A DNA stretch of 48,678 bases from Bacteroidota bacterium (GTDB lineage Bacteria > Bacteroidota > Bacteroidia > Chitinophagales > Saprospiraceae). Where the stretch lies: NCBI GenBank assembly GCA_016124585.1, contig WGNL01000028.1, forward strand, positions 1 to 48,678, written 5' to 3'. Position 1 is the first letter of the stretch. Every line of letters begins with the position of its first letter. This document shows positions 25,666-34,148 of this stretch, piece after piece. The notes under the pieces are model-generated. The model saw only the letters and a program-made list of their open reading frames with translations, searched no databases and was not told the origin of the DNA. The position numbers were made by a program, and so were the translations under genes.

Positions 25666-25999
25666 GACAAAGCAGCAGTCCTATCAAGAAGCCACCGCTG
25701 CGTCCAACGCAATCCATTTCCGATGGAAGATGTGTTGTTTGTGCTGGTAAAAGAAGATTTGCATGGCTAAGGCAAAAACGATGGATTCCAACTTAGACCT
25801 CGTTCATATTTTGGCTTCCGGCGCACAATCACCGCTACTTCAATGCTATATCGTTGAAACATTGGTCACACCGACAAACTTTTGGGGCTGTTAGGCTCCC
25901 AATTTTCCGTTTGTTATCATCGAAAAATTGGGAGCCTTCCACTCAAAACCCGAACACCGCCTTGGATAAAATAATTAACAACTGTAAAAACTAAATTCA
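25666..25999. other. Gene-free stretch before the S41 protease gene
   Basis: No convincing gene is present. A 43-codon frame on the plus strand (25763-25894, beginning MAKAKTMDSNLDL) ends exactly at a 13-base perfect inverted repeat (25894-25936), which gives it some appearance of a tiny gene with a terminator, but there is no other support. No promoter consensus was found before the S41 gene. Confidence 0.4.
25894..25936. terminator. Perfect 13-bp inverted repeat, terminator-like
   Basis: GGCTCCCAATTTT (25894-25906) and AAAATTGGGAGCC (25924-25936) are exact complements around a 17-base loop. Only TT follows on the plus strand, so termination is uncertain. It could also be a leader structure for the S41 gene 64 bases further on. 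Confidence 0.45.
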
Positions 26000-27343
26000 A
26001 TGAATAAACTCAAATTAAGGGCAGCATTCCCTGTTATTTTCATCATCCTACTCTCCACAATTTACACAAAAGCTCAAGCACCTTTAACGAGGCAGTACAT
26101 TGATAGCACAGTCATTAAGATTGGAAACCTTATGCTTGACAATTACATAATTAAGGATAAGGGAGCAGAAGCCAATAAAATGCTTATCAGCAATCTTAAA
26201 AAGAACAAGTATTATTCCCTAAGCGGAGATGAACTGGCAAATGTACTTGTGGAAGATTTACAAACTGTTGCGAACGACAAACACCTCATGATAAAGTTTT
26301 ATCCAGAAGGGGATGCCGCCCAGGATTATATCGAACAAGCTAATAATCAGGATGACGATTATAAACCTACCGAGTCGTCTCTTAAAAGATCACGTTTTGA
26401 TAATTATGGATGCAAGGAAATATCCATCTTGGACATGAATATTGGCTATCTAAAACTAAACGCTTTTTATGACATCCGAAATCCAGAAACAACGAAAGCC
26501 ATAGCTGCTGCAATGGATCTACTTGCCCATACTGATGGAATTATTATTGACTTGTCAGATAATTCAGGGGGCGATGCGGCCACTTTACAGTTCCTTCTTA
26601 GCTATTTTTTCACAGCAGACCCTCCAACTCATTATAATACATTTCATTTTAGAGACGGCAGTGACAATTATATAGAAGAACGTACACTTCCTTATATCCC
26701 TGGCAAAAGGCTGCCAAAAACACCGCTTTATGTAATTACCAGTCAAAACACATTCTCTGCTGGCGAAGCCTTTGCATATTCTTTAAAAAACTTGGGAAGA
26801 GCTACCATCATTGGGCAAACAACAGGAGGTGGTGCCCATGCGGCAGATTTCAAATTAATAAATGATTATTTCGACATGAGCATACCCATGGCCCGTTCTA
26901 TTAGTCCCATCACTAAAACCAATTGGGAAGGTGTGGGTGTGAAGCCAACTATCGAAATGGAAATAGAAAAGGCTAAAGTATATGCACACCTTGCATTGAT
27001 GAAAAATGCTATGGTGCATGAGTCTAACGAAATGCTTCTGGGAAAATATCAATGGGCACTTGAAGAATTGGAGTCAAGATTAAATGGGGTTTCTTATGAT
27101 GACATTACACTGAACAAATATGTTGGAAACTTTGATGGCGGCAGAAGAGTCTTCATTGAAAATGGTCAATTGAAATACCAAAGAGGCGAAGGGGCAATTA
27201 CAGCGCTCGTGCCACTCAATAAGACATCTTTTAAATTGGATGCCTCCACTAGAATTAGTTTTGAATTCGAGGGCAATACTTTAGAGGCGTTGAAATTATA
27301 CATAGAATCAGGTCAGTTTAACCTAGTTAAGAAGTTAAATTAG
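26000..27343 (+). CDS. S41-family (IRBP/tail-specific type) serine protease, secreted
   Basis: The 447-residue protein has a signal peptide (about 1-25, ending YTKA). An IRBP-like N-terminal helical part follows (LANVLVEDLQTVANDKHLMI). The protease core has IGYLKLNAFYDI, GIIIDLSDNSGGD and the nucleophile region TSQNTFSAGEAFAY with S253. WEGVGVKPTIEME closes the family core. Such enzymes cleave exported proteins or peptides in the periplasm; there is no PDZ domain. An extra 120 residues at the C-terminus form a small beta domain. The gene lies in the accessory region between two copies of the dispersed repeat. Confidence 0.88.
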   Translation: MNKLKLRAAFPVIFIILLSTIYTKAQAPLTRQYIDSTVIKIGNLMLDNYIIKDKGAEANKMLISNLKKNKYYSLSGDELANVLVEDLQTVANDKHLMIKFYPEGDAAQDYIEQANNQDDDYKPTESSLKRSRFDNYGCKEISILDMNIGYLKLNAFYDIRNPETTKAIAAAMDLLAHTDGIIIDLSDNSGGDAATLQFLLSYFFTADPPTHYNTFHFRDGSDNYIEERTLPYIPGKRLPKTPLYVITSQNTFSAGEAFAYSLKNLGRATIIGQTTGGGAHAADFKLINDYFDMSIPMARSISPITKTNWEGVGVKPTIEMEIEKAKVYAHLALMKNAMVHESNEMLLGKYQWALEELESRLNGVSYDDITLNKYVGNFDGGRRVFIENGQLKYQRGEGAITALVPLNKTSFKLDASTRISFEFEGNTLEALKLYIESGQFNLVKKLN

Positions 27344-27357
27344 TAGGTTCTGGCATC

Positions 27358-27589
27358 CAAGTATGTTTACTATCCAAGGCATTCGTTATTTCAAGCCTAG
27401 CACAGTGCTTGCAAGCATACATTTGCAACCGCAAAACCTTGCAGGTATTAGTTACTCCCCGTTGTCCCAAGTCTTCCATCTTTCCCAAAAGCAGTACGCC
27501 AGCACCTTTAAAATATAGCAGTAGTTTGAGCAAGTGTTCACGCAGCGGCACTTGCGGTTTCGTAGCAGTAGCCCGCAAGAGCCGCTGCG
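27358..27589. repeat. Dispersed intergenic repeat, copy 2, with a 17-bp hairpin
   Basis: This copy begins with CAAGTATGTTTACTA (27358-27372, also at 29395-29409) and contains CCCAAGTCTTCC, GTTTGAGCAAGTGTTC and the CGCAGCGGCACTTGCGG block. The last block (27541-27557) pairs with 27573-27589 (CCGCAAGAGCCGCTGCG) with a single mismatch around a 15-base loop. Copy 1 has the left arm and loop but a diverged right arm. Confidence 0.72.
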
Positions 27590-27790
27590 CTAGACTCTTG
27601 CTGGAACTGTGGCTATTTTTCGGGTGGGGGTCGTAGCTTTGTGGGAAGGTTTTGGGAGCCTTGCCACAACTGGGAAATTACAAAATGGATTGCTGAGACT
27701 CGGAAAACTTTCAGCAGCAAAATGTATCTTCAATTTTTAAAATAAAAACAGGCTACCGTACGGGCTGCGTAAAAAAAAATCTAACCGGTT
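27590..27790. other. Gene-free stretch before the beta-lactamase-like gene
   Basis: No gene is supported here. The sequence includes GCCACAACTGGGAAA at 27663-27677, identical to 23413-23427 upstream of the PLD-like gene, and a pair of short complementary GC-rich pieces. No TAnnTTTG promoter was recognised. Confidence 0.4.
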
Positions 27791-29338
27791 ATGAAACCAA
27801 ACTTTCAAAACTACAGCAAAAGAAATCTGATTTTCTTTTTTGTAACGACTGCCCTTTTGTTTTTTTCATGCACGAATAAGGACAACAATACCGTCAAGCA
27901 GGAATTAGAGAAGTATTTGCAAACAGAAATGCAAAAACAACAAATTCCTGGGCTTTCATATGCCATTGTTTTGGATGGTAAAATTATTGAGAGCGGTGCC
28001 CTTGGGTTAGCTAATGTGGGATACAAGGTTCCAACTACTTTAAATTCAAAATTTAACATCGGTTCAATTGGGAAAACATTTACTGCAACTTCCATCATGC
28101 TCTTGCAAAAAGATGGGAAATTATCAATCAACGACCCGATTAACAAATACTTTGATTCTTTACCTGAAAACTGGAATAGCATCACCATCGAGCACCTTCT
28201 AACCCATACATCTGGAATCAGGGATTATTGTCAGGATCATCCAGGTTATCCGCTTCTTGGTGGAGCTACAGGTGAAGGGTTGGAAGAACGCAAAAAAGAG
28301 ATTTCTGAACTTCAGTTTATTAAACTAGTTACCACTGCCCCCTTGAATTTTGCACCTGGAGAACGTTTTGCATATAGCAATTCCAATTACTTTCTGCTAG
28401 GGTTCATCATTCAAAAAGTAAGCGGTCAATCGTTATCTGAATTCATGAATGAGCGGCTCTTTACTCCAGCTGGAATGACCGAAACAATGCGTGAAAATGT
28501 TCCGGTAATTGTTCCAGACAGAGCCACCGGGTATAATTTGAATGATAACAATCAATTGATTAATGGCGCTTATATCAGCAATTTTTATTCTTCCCAAGGT
28601 GATATGGGTATTATTACAACGGCAGAGGATTTGACCAAATGGATCATTGCATTAGAGGGTGGAAAAATTTTGGACAATGAATCTTTGCGTCAAATGTGGA
28701 CTCCTTGTAAACTAAAGAATGGTTTTGAACCAATGGACGCTTATGGCGATTATGGCTATGGATATAGTTATGGATTAGGTTGGGAATTAAACTGTCATAA
28801 CGGATATATAGAAAATGGCCATGGGGGTGATTTCATGAATGGTTTTTCGGCAAAATTTGTACATTTTCCAGAGAAAAAACTGACGGTGGTTGCACTTACT
28901 AATTTACAACCTTGGAAAATATCGCAACCGGGAGTGGATGTTTACAAGATGGCAGGTTTTTATGTGCCCGAATTGAATGCAATTGACCAATTTCAAACAG
29001 CCTCAACCGCAGACAGTAGCTTGAATAATACCGTGTATGATTTCTATAATCAATTGATGAGTAAAGGAGAGTTTGATACTTCGGTGGTTACTATAAATTT
29101 CAAGGAAAGAACAAATCCAATTGTTGAGAAATTGATTATAGAAAATCCGTCAAATAACTCATCAAATATTCATGTGAATTGTATAAAAACAGATTTGCTG
29201 GAAGATAGAAATCTTGTGCGATGGGGAGTGCCTGTAAAGAAGATCAACTACTATAAAATTTTGGAAGAAGGCGAAACGCCAATATACATGGCACTCTATT
29301 TTTCAGCAGATAATAAGATAGCGGATATATCGTATTAG
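27791..29338 (+). CDS. Beta-lactamase-family (class C/S12) serine hydrolase lipoprotein
   Basis: The 515-residue protein has a lipoprotein signal peptide with lipobox LFFSC (C27). The catalytic SxxK is S92-I-G-K95, and the YxN motif is Y195-S-N197. The hallmark ITIEHLLTHTSGIRDY lies between them. A C-terminal HGG-type segment appears as NGHGGDFMNGF. This group includes D-aminopeptidases, esterases and PBP4*-like enzymes; the substrate is not predictable and antibiotic resistance should not be assumed. About 120 residues follow the hydrolase domain. The start is supported by the lipobox. It is flanked on both sides by copies of the dispersed repeat. Confidence 0.9.
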   Translation: MKPNFQNYSKRNLIFFFVTTALLFFSCTNKDNNTVKQELEKYLQTEMQKQQIPGLSYAIVLDGKIIESGALGLANVGYKVPTTLNSKFNIGSIGKTFTATSIMLLQKDGKLSINDPINKYFDSLPENWNSITIEHLLTHTSGIRDYCQDHPGYPLLGGATGEGLEERKKEISELQFIKLVTTAPLNFAPGERFAYSNSNYFLLGFIIQKVSGQSLSEFMNERLFTPAGMTETMRENVPVIVPDRATGYNLNDNNQLINGAYISNFYSSQGDMGIITTAEDLTKWIIALEGGKILDNESLRQMWTPCKLKNGFEPMDAYGDYGYGYSYGLGWELNCHNGYIENGHGGDFMNGFSAKFVHFPEKKLTVVALTNLQPWKISQPGVDVYKMAGFYVPELNAIDQFQTASTADSSLNNTVYDFYNQLMSKGEFDTSVVTINFKERTNPIVEKLIIENPSNNSSNIHVNCIKTDLLEDRNLVRWGVPVKKINYYKILEEGETPIYMALYFSADNKIADISY

Positions 29339-29394
29339 TAAATTGCATGCCCTCTAATATAGCATTGTTAGAGAACAAGCTTATCTCGTTGTTT

Positions 29395-29578
29395 CAAGTA
29401 TGTTTACTACTGAAGACAGTAGCAGCCCAGTTCTGCCAAGTCTTCCTACCTCTTCCACTCGACAAAAGTCCAAGTTTGAGGAAGTGTTGAGCGCAGCGGC
29501 ACTTCCGATGGGATAAGGTTTTCTCAAACTGACTTTACCCATATTTGCTGCGCTTAATATCAAATGCAGCAACTCCCC
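29395..29578. repeat. Dispersed intergenic repeat, copy 3
   Basis: It contains CAAGTATGTTTACTA, CAGTTCTGCCAAGTCTTCC, AAAAGTCCAAGTTTGAGGAA, GCGCAGCGGCACTT and TTACCCATATTTGCTGCGC in the same order as in copy 1, without the long interruption. GAGCGCAGC and GCTGCGCTT can pair across about 60 bases. The minus strand reads SAAALNTSSNLDF, as copy 1 reads SAAALDTSSNLDF, but no gene is supported. Confidence 0.72.
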
Positions 29579-29660
29579 TGTGAGGTAATGTCAAAAGAGT
29601 TTTTAGTTTTGTGGAGTGGGCATGGAAGGCTTGTTGCAAATACTTAAAATAATATAACCA

Positions 29661-30071
29661 ATGAGCGCAATAACGATAATGGAAGATAAAACACCAACTA
29701 AACTATACCAAACCATGAGGGTAGCTTGTGGATTATCTGCCAAGACAGATGAAGCTTGTGATATTGGTTTAAATAATTCTTTATATTCCGTCATGGTAAA
29801 AGAAGGAGGAAATATAATTGGCATGGGTCGGGTAATCGGTGATGGAGGTTGTTTTTGTCAGGTGGTGGATATATGCGTGATCCCAGAAAAACAAGGGAAA
29901 GGAATTGGAAGAATAATCATGGAAAATATCGCCAATTTCATAAACGCCAAACTGCCGTCATCATGCTATATCAGCTTGATAGCTGATGGTAACGCCTCTC
30001 ATTTGTATGAAAAGTTTGGATTCAAAGACACATTTCCTGCATCAAAAGGTATGTTCTTGAAAAAGAGTTGA
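29661..30071 (+). CDS. GNAT-family N-acetyltransferase
   Basis: The 136-residue protein has the compact GNAT fold. CGLSAKTDEACDIGLNNSLY and GMGRVIGDGGCF form the N-terminal part. VVDICVIPEKQGKGIG carries the acetyl-CoA binding Q/RxxGxG loop (QGKGIG), and YEKFGFKD is near the end. Acceptor substrate unknown. Length is normal for this subgroup. An antisense frame at 29603-29824 encodes a hydrophobic segment but is not supported. The gene is in the accessory region and slightly AT-rich. Confidence 0.85.
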   Translation: MSAITIMEDKTPTKLYQTMRVACGLSAKTDEACDIGLNNSLYSVMVKEGGNIIGMGRVIGDGGCFCQVVDICVIPEKQGKGIGRIIMENIANFINAKLPSSCYISLIADGNASHLYEKFGFKDTFPASKGMFLKKS

Positions 30072-30190
30072 AAAGGACTCGGACACACAGTAAGGCTATC
30101 AGGTTTTTCAATCAATTGACATCAATCTTACACCTCCCTCCCTACCTTAGCATAGTAACTGTTCCATAAAGGTATTGTCAACAGAGAACT

Positions 30191-30198
30191 TAGCTTTG
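30191..30198 (+). promoter_or_regulatory. Putative promoter TAGCTTTG of the 30239 gene
   Basis: This matches TAnnTTTG and lies 40 bases before the ATG at 30239. The nearest TTG upstream is at 13-base spacing, shorter than usual. Confidence 0.4.
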
Positions 30199-30238
30199 CG
30201 GGACATGTACAGAAATTCACCACAATTGACCGCATACA

Positions 30239-31042
30239 ATGAACGACTTTCAACAGAAATACAAATCCTACGACACCCGCAAACTCCTAAAAATACTGGA
30301 AGAAGCCGAGAATTATCAGCCCGAAGCAGTGGAGGCAGCGAAGTTCGAATTGGCGAATCGGGAAATTAGCAAAGCGGATATCCAGTCGGTGAAAAATGAA
30401 GTCTCCATCGAGCGGTTCAGGATTGAAGAAAGGCAGAAGCATCTTCAAAAAGCGGAAGATAAGGCAAAGGCCATCGGAGCTAATCTATTGGAAAATATAA
30501 GCCCCATTCAAAAAGAACCTTTCTCCGCTGATAAGAAGCTGAATATCATCGTGGTGGTTTTTGGAATATGGGCGGTTTATCAGCTTGCACAAGGATTGGG
30601 AATATTGCCGTTCTCTTTTAGGAGTTCTTATGGCAGGTGGGACACGGATCCGATTTCCTATTTCCTCCCCCTCATCGTGCTGCCAGTGGCATTGTTCCTA
30701 TTTTGGAAGCGAAATAACGTCGGTTGGATGATGTTCTGCGCCTATCTTGTCTATAATATAATAAATGCGTTGGCGATGCTTTCGCTGGCTTGGCGATGGA
30801 ATAGACACGAGGAAATAAGTGACAATACACCAGGATATATCCATATCGATTTTCATAATCGGGATATATTCGCAGGCCCCGACCCCATGACTTTTCTATC
30901 AGCGCTTATTGTTTTTGGAGGGACGCTTTGGGTCATCAGCCGGAGCGATAGTAGGAACCTATTTGAAATCAACCTCCAAACTGCTTTGATGACGATGGGC
31001 GCGGTTGCTTCCATTTCGATTTATCTTATTGTATTCCTTTAA
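30239..31042 (+). CDS. Membrane protein with N-terminal helical cytoplasmic region, unknown
   Basis: The 267-residue protein begins with a charged helical region of about 95 residues (KYKSYDTRKLLKILEEAENY, then FELANREISKADIQSV). Five hydrophobic segments follow, near residues 103-122, 144-160, 165-186, 218-235 and 247-266. The N-terminal part resembles short motifs seen in Bacteroidota membrane proteins whose first domain counts TPR-like half-repeats, but no family is certain. The next small gene starts 9 bases downstream, so the two are probably one operon. Confidence 0.7.
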   Translation: MNDFQQKYKSYDTRKLLKILEEAENYQPEAVEAAKFELANREISKADIQSVKNEVSIERFRIEERQKHLQKAEDKAKAIGANLLENISPIQKEPFSADKKLNIIVVVFGIWAVYQLAQGLGILPFSFRSSYGRWDTDPISYFLPLIVLPVALFLFWKRNNVGWMMFCAYLVYNIINALAMLSLAWRWNRHEEISDNTPGYIHIDFHNRDIFAGPDPMTFLSALIVFGGTLWVISRSDSRNLFEINLQTALMTMGAVASISIYLIVFL

Positions 31043-31051
31043 CAACTAAAA

Positions 31052-31393
31052 ATGAAAATAATAATCGTAACGGTTGCCATATTGATTGTAGTTGGAATCA
31101 TTGCTTACAGTAGTTCCAAATCAAAAAAAGATAAAGCCGAAGCAATGGTAAGCCAAAGTGGTGCATTGAAAACTTTGGAGGAATCAATTTCCTACATCGC
31201 TTCAAATTTTAAGAATTCAGAGGAAACACTCTTGATCGCTGACTCCATGAACGATGACTTTGGAGTGAACATGACATTAATCATGGATAGATTATTGAAG
31301 ATGGGCTATGCACCCGATGGGTTTGAACAAAGGGAAGGGTTTCGAATCTACAAGTACAAGAAATCACCGCTTCTCAAACCTTCTAGCCACTAA
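31052..31393 (+). CDS. Small membrane-anchored protein, unknown
   Basis: The 113-residue protein has one N-terminal transmembrane helix (residues 2-20, IIIVTVAILIVVGIIAY). A soluble helical domain follows, with GALKTLEESISYIASNF and NMTLIMDRLLKMGYAPDGF. No family is recognised. It directly follows the larger membrane protein gene, and the two may work together. A 7-base hairpin (CATGTGC/GCACATG, 31405-31422) lies 11 bases after the stop and may mark the end of the transcript, although no T-run follows. Confidence 0.65.
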   Translation: MKIIIVTVAILIVVGIIAYSSSKSKKDKAEAMVSQSGALKTLEESISYIASNFKNSEETLLIADSMNDDFGVNMTLIMDRLLKMGYAPDGFEQREGFRIYKYKKSPLLKPSSH

Positions 31394-31468
31394 AATCCAT
31401 AATTCATGTGCAGCCGCACATGCGTTGTGGCAAATCTCACTCCCACTTCCTCCCCTCCCAACTTTTCC

Positions 31469-31476
31469 TACCTTTG
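31469..31476 (+). promoter_or_regulatory. Putative promoter TACCTTTG of the M16-like gene
   Basis: TACCTTTG followed by CCGCC is identical to the 13 bases before mfd. It lies 28 bases before the ATG at 31505. It argues against starts further upstream in the same frame (31406). Confidence 0.5.
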
Positions 31477-31504
31477 CCGCCTCAAAATCACAGCGCAAGC
31501 GCAA

Positions 31505-32770
31505 ATGCTGAACAGAAAAAAAATGCCCCGGATTCGGGAGGTGAAAAACCTAGTGGTGCCGCCGCCCGATGTCTGGTACTTGTCGAACGGAATCCCCGTC
31601 TATGAAACCAACCTCGGCACGCAGGACATCCTGAAGCTGGAACTGGTGTTCTTTGCCGGGCGTCCGTTTGAGCGGAAAAAACTCGCCTCCCGAAGTGCGG
31701 CTGCCCTGATGCGGGAAGGCACCCGCCAGCATACCTCCGCCGAACTGGCCGAGGTGATTGACTACTACGGCGGTTCGCTCTCCATGCCCATCAGCATGGA
31801 CATGGCCGGGGTGCAGCTCCACACGCTCACCAAGCATTTCGACAAATTGCTGCCGCTCATCTCGGAAATGCTGTCCGAGCCGCTTTTTCCGCAGGAAGAA
31901 CTGGATTCGTTCATCGTCCGGAACAAGGCACGACTGCAAGTGGATTTGACGAAAAACGACTTCGTGGCCTACCGGAAATTCACCGAACTGCTCTACGGTT
32001 CGCACCATCCCTACGGCTACAACAGCTACGCCAAGACCTACGAGGCCATCACGAGGGAGGATTTGGTGACGCATTTCCAGGAGAACTACACGAGCGGCAA
32101 CTGCATGGCTTTCCTGAGTGGCCGCATCAATGACTCGGCACGTCGGCTGCTAGATGAGCAGCTTGGGCAGGCTATTCCGAAGGGAGAGCGTAAGCTGGTA
32201 CCAAACTTTGAGGTAAATCATCTTCCCAAAAAACTGCACGAGCCTATAGCAGATACCGTGCAAAAAGCGGTGCGCATCGGTTGCCACCTTTTCAACCGAA
32301 ACCACCCCGACTACAATGGGATGTACGTGCTGAACACCATCCTGGGCGGTTATTTCGGCTCCCGCTTGATGACCAATATCCGAGAGGAAAAAGGCTATAC
32401 CTACAATATTTACAGTGCCCACGAAACTATGCTCTACGGCGGGTACTTTTACGTCGGCACGGAGGTGGGCAATGAGTTTGTGGACAAAACCGTGCAGGAA
32501 ATCTATGTGGAAATGGAGAAGCTCCAGCAGGATTTAGTGGACGACGACGAGATGGAAATGGTAAAAAACTACCTGTTGGGCACGCTGCTAACGAACCTTG
32601 ACGGCCCTTTCAACATTGCAGAGGTAGTGAAAACATTCGTGAGTGAGGGCTTGGAACTGACGGCCTTCGAGGAACTGGCCACAGCTATCAAGAACATTAC
32701 GGCTGAGGAAATTCGGGATTTGGCGAGAAAATATTTCAACAAAAAAGATATGTGGGAAGTCGTAGTTTAG
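31505..32770 (+). CDS. M16-family peptidase-like protein lacking the zinc motif
   Basis: From the chosen ATG the protein has 421 residues and the two-lobe architecture of an M16B subunit (GIPVYETNLGTQDILKLELV at the N-terminus, GGYFGSRLMTNIREEKGYTY in the second lobe). The position of the HxxEH zinc motif reads AALMREGTRQHTSAEL, so it cannot bind zinc in the usual way. The protein therefore resembles the non-catalytic partner of M16 heterodimers. The second lobe keeps the R...Y substrate-binding pair. No catalytic M16 gene is adjacent. The frame is open upstream to 31406, but the promoter at 31469 supports 31505 (or 31523). Confidence 0.85.
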   Translation: MLNRKKMPRIREVKNLVVPPPDVWYLSNGIPVYETNLGTQDILKLELVFFAGRPFERKKLASRSAAALMREGTRQHTSAELAEVIDYYGGSLSMPISMDMAGVQLHTLTKHFDKLLPLISEMLSEPLFPQEELDSFIVRNKARLQVDLTKNDFVAYRKFTELLYGSHHPYGYNSYAKTYEAITREDLVTHFQENYTSGNCMAFLSGRINDSARRLLDEQLGQAIPKGERKLVPNFEVNHLPKKLHEPIADTVQKAVRIGCHLFNRNHPDYNGMYVLNTILGGYFGSRLMTNIREEKGYTYNIYSAHETMLYGGYFYVGTEVGNEFVDKTVQEIYVEMEKLQQDLVDDDEMEMVKNYLLGTLLTNLDGPFNIAEVVKTFVSEGLELTAFEELATAIKNITAEEIRDLARKYFNKKDMWEVVV

Positions 32771-33029
32771 GGTAGGAGGTTTTGATTCGACAATGGTTAG
32801 CGACTCCTTTTTCACTGAAAATCAATTAGTTTTACTTATTCGCTACAATAATTATTGGATTTTCTTTTCTTTTGTGCCGTCTTTGCGAAGCAGTGGTTTT
32901 TTCGATGTTTTGATATAAAATTGGATTGCGGACAAACACAACTTTCCATTCATTTCAAGACCTTTGCCCCAACCGCTTCAAGGGCGATTTAAAAAGATCA
33001 TTTACAAAAAACAGCGACAAACGCTATTA

Positions 33030-34061
33030 ATGAAACTTTTCAGTTTTTTCACACAAGAATTAGCCATAGACTTGGGAACTGCCAACACGCTCATCATGAG
33101 CGATGGCAAAGTGGTGGTGGACGAGCCGTCTATCGTGGCCATTGACCGGCGTACGGGGGAGACAATTGCCGTGGGCACTAAGGCCATGCAGATGCACGAG
33201 AAAACCCATGAAAATATAAAAACCGTGCGCCCATTGAGGGACGGCGTTATCGCTGACTTTCAGGCTGCGGAAAATATGATTGAGGGTCTCATCAACATGA
33301 TCGGCAACCGCCGCAGGTTTTTTTCCCATTTAAAAATGGTCATCTGCATCCCTTCTGGCATTACGGAAGTGGAAAAAAGGGCCGTTTTCGACTCCGCTGA
33401 CCACGTTGATTCTAAGGAAACCTACCTTATCCACGAACCAATGGCTGCTGCGCTGGGTATTGGCTTAGAGGTGGAGGAGCCAGTCGGTAACGTCATCATT
33501 GACATCGGGGGCGGTACGACGGAGATTGCGGTGATAGCACTTTCCGGCATCGTTTGCGACCAGTCTATCCGCACTGCGGGTGACGAGTTCACCGCCGACA
33601 TTATGGACTACATGAAACGGGCACATAATATCCTTATCGGGGAGCGCACTGCTGAACAAATCAAAATACATGTCGGCTCTGCCCTGCACGAACTTGATAG
33701 CCCACCACCTGATTATGCCGTGAATGGCCGTGACTTAATGACGGGCATTCCGAAGCAGATTACGATTTCGTACCACGAGGTATCGCAGGCCATTGACAAA
33801 TCCATCGGAAAAGTGGAGGAGGCTGTGATGAAGGCCTTGGAATCCACGCCGCCAGAGTTGGCTGCCGATATTTACAAAACTGGTTTGTACCTGACTGGTG
33901 GTGGCGCGTTGCTTCGTGGCCTCGACAAACGGCTGAGTGCCAATACCAAACTTCCTGTGCATATTGCGGAAGACCCGCTGCGTGCGGTTGTTCGTGGCAC
34001 AGGCATTGCATTGAAAAACACCGATCGTTTTTCCTTCCTGATTGATAGAAAAAGCGTCTAA
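33030..34061 (+). CDS. mreB: Rod shape-determining protein MreB
   Basis: The 343-residue actin homologue has phosphate 1 loop AIDLGTANTLI at its start, the VIDIGGGTTEIAVIALSG phosphate 2 loop, and the adenosine motif LTGGGALLRGL near the end. It polymerises under the inner membrane and guides the elongasome. The N-terminal LFSFFTQ gives an amphipathic membrane-binding helix. The frame is open from 32964, but the ATG at 33030 gives the conserved start. A near-consensus GACCTTTG at 32959-32966 may be the promoter. It heads the cluster mreB-mreC-mreD-mrdA. Confidence 0.97.
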   Translation: MKLFSFFTQELAIDLGTANTLIMSDGKVVVDEPSIVAIDRRTGETIAVGTKAMQMHEKTHENIKTVRPLRDGVIADFQAAENMIEGLINMIGNRRRFFSHLKMVICIPSGITEVEKRAVFDSADHVDSKETYLIHEPMAAALGIGLEVEEPVGNVIIDIGGGTTEIAVIALSGIVCDQSIRTAGDEFTADIMDYMKRAHNILIGERTAEQIKIHVGSALHELDSPPPDYAVNGRDLMTGIPKQITISYHEVSQAIDKSIGKVEEAVMKALESTPPELAADIYKTGLYLTGGGALLRGLDKRLSANTKLPVHIAEDPLRAVVRGTGIALKNTDRFSFLIDRKSV

Positions 34062-34144
34062 GAATGATGAATGATAAATGGTGAATGATGAATAGCAGCG
34101 ACGCCGTTCAACATTCACCATTTATCATTTACCATTTATCATTC
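34062..34144. repeat. Two-armed heptamer spacer between mreB and mreC
   Basis: The left arm (34062-34093) is built of AATGATG, AATGATA, AATGGTG, AATGATG units. The right arm (34113-34144) is built of CACCATT, TATCATT, TACCATT, TATCATT units. The arms are 32 bases each and complementary apart from about six positions, with a 19-base loop. The array starts at the last base of the mreB stop region and ends 4 bases before the ATG of mreC, so it fills the whole spacer inside the operon. Confidence 0.75.
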
Positions 34145-34148
34145 CGCC

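Noticed and set aside
27791-29338. Antibiotic-resistance beta-lactamase
   Set aside because: The SxxK/YxN architecture is shared with peptidases and esterases; the lipoprotein anchor and long C-terminal part do not indicate a resistance enzyme.
29603-29824. Minus-strand 73-codon frame with a hydrophobic helix opposite the GNAT gene
   Set aside because: It is antisense to the conserved N-terminal part of a GNAT domain and has no promoter or homology; hydrophobicity comes from AT-rich reverse reading.
31406-31504. N-terminal extension of the M16-like protein
   Set aside because: A consensus promoter lies within it and the added residues are not like any M16 start.
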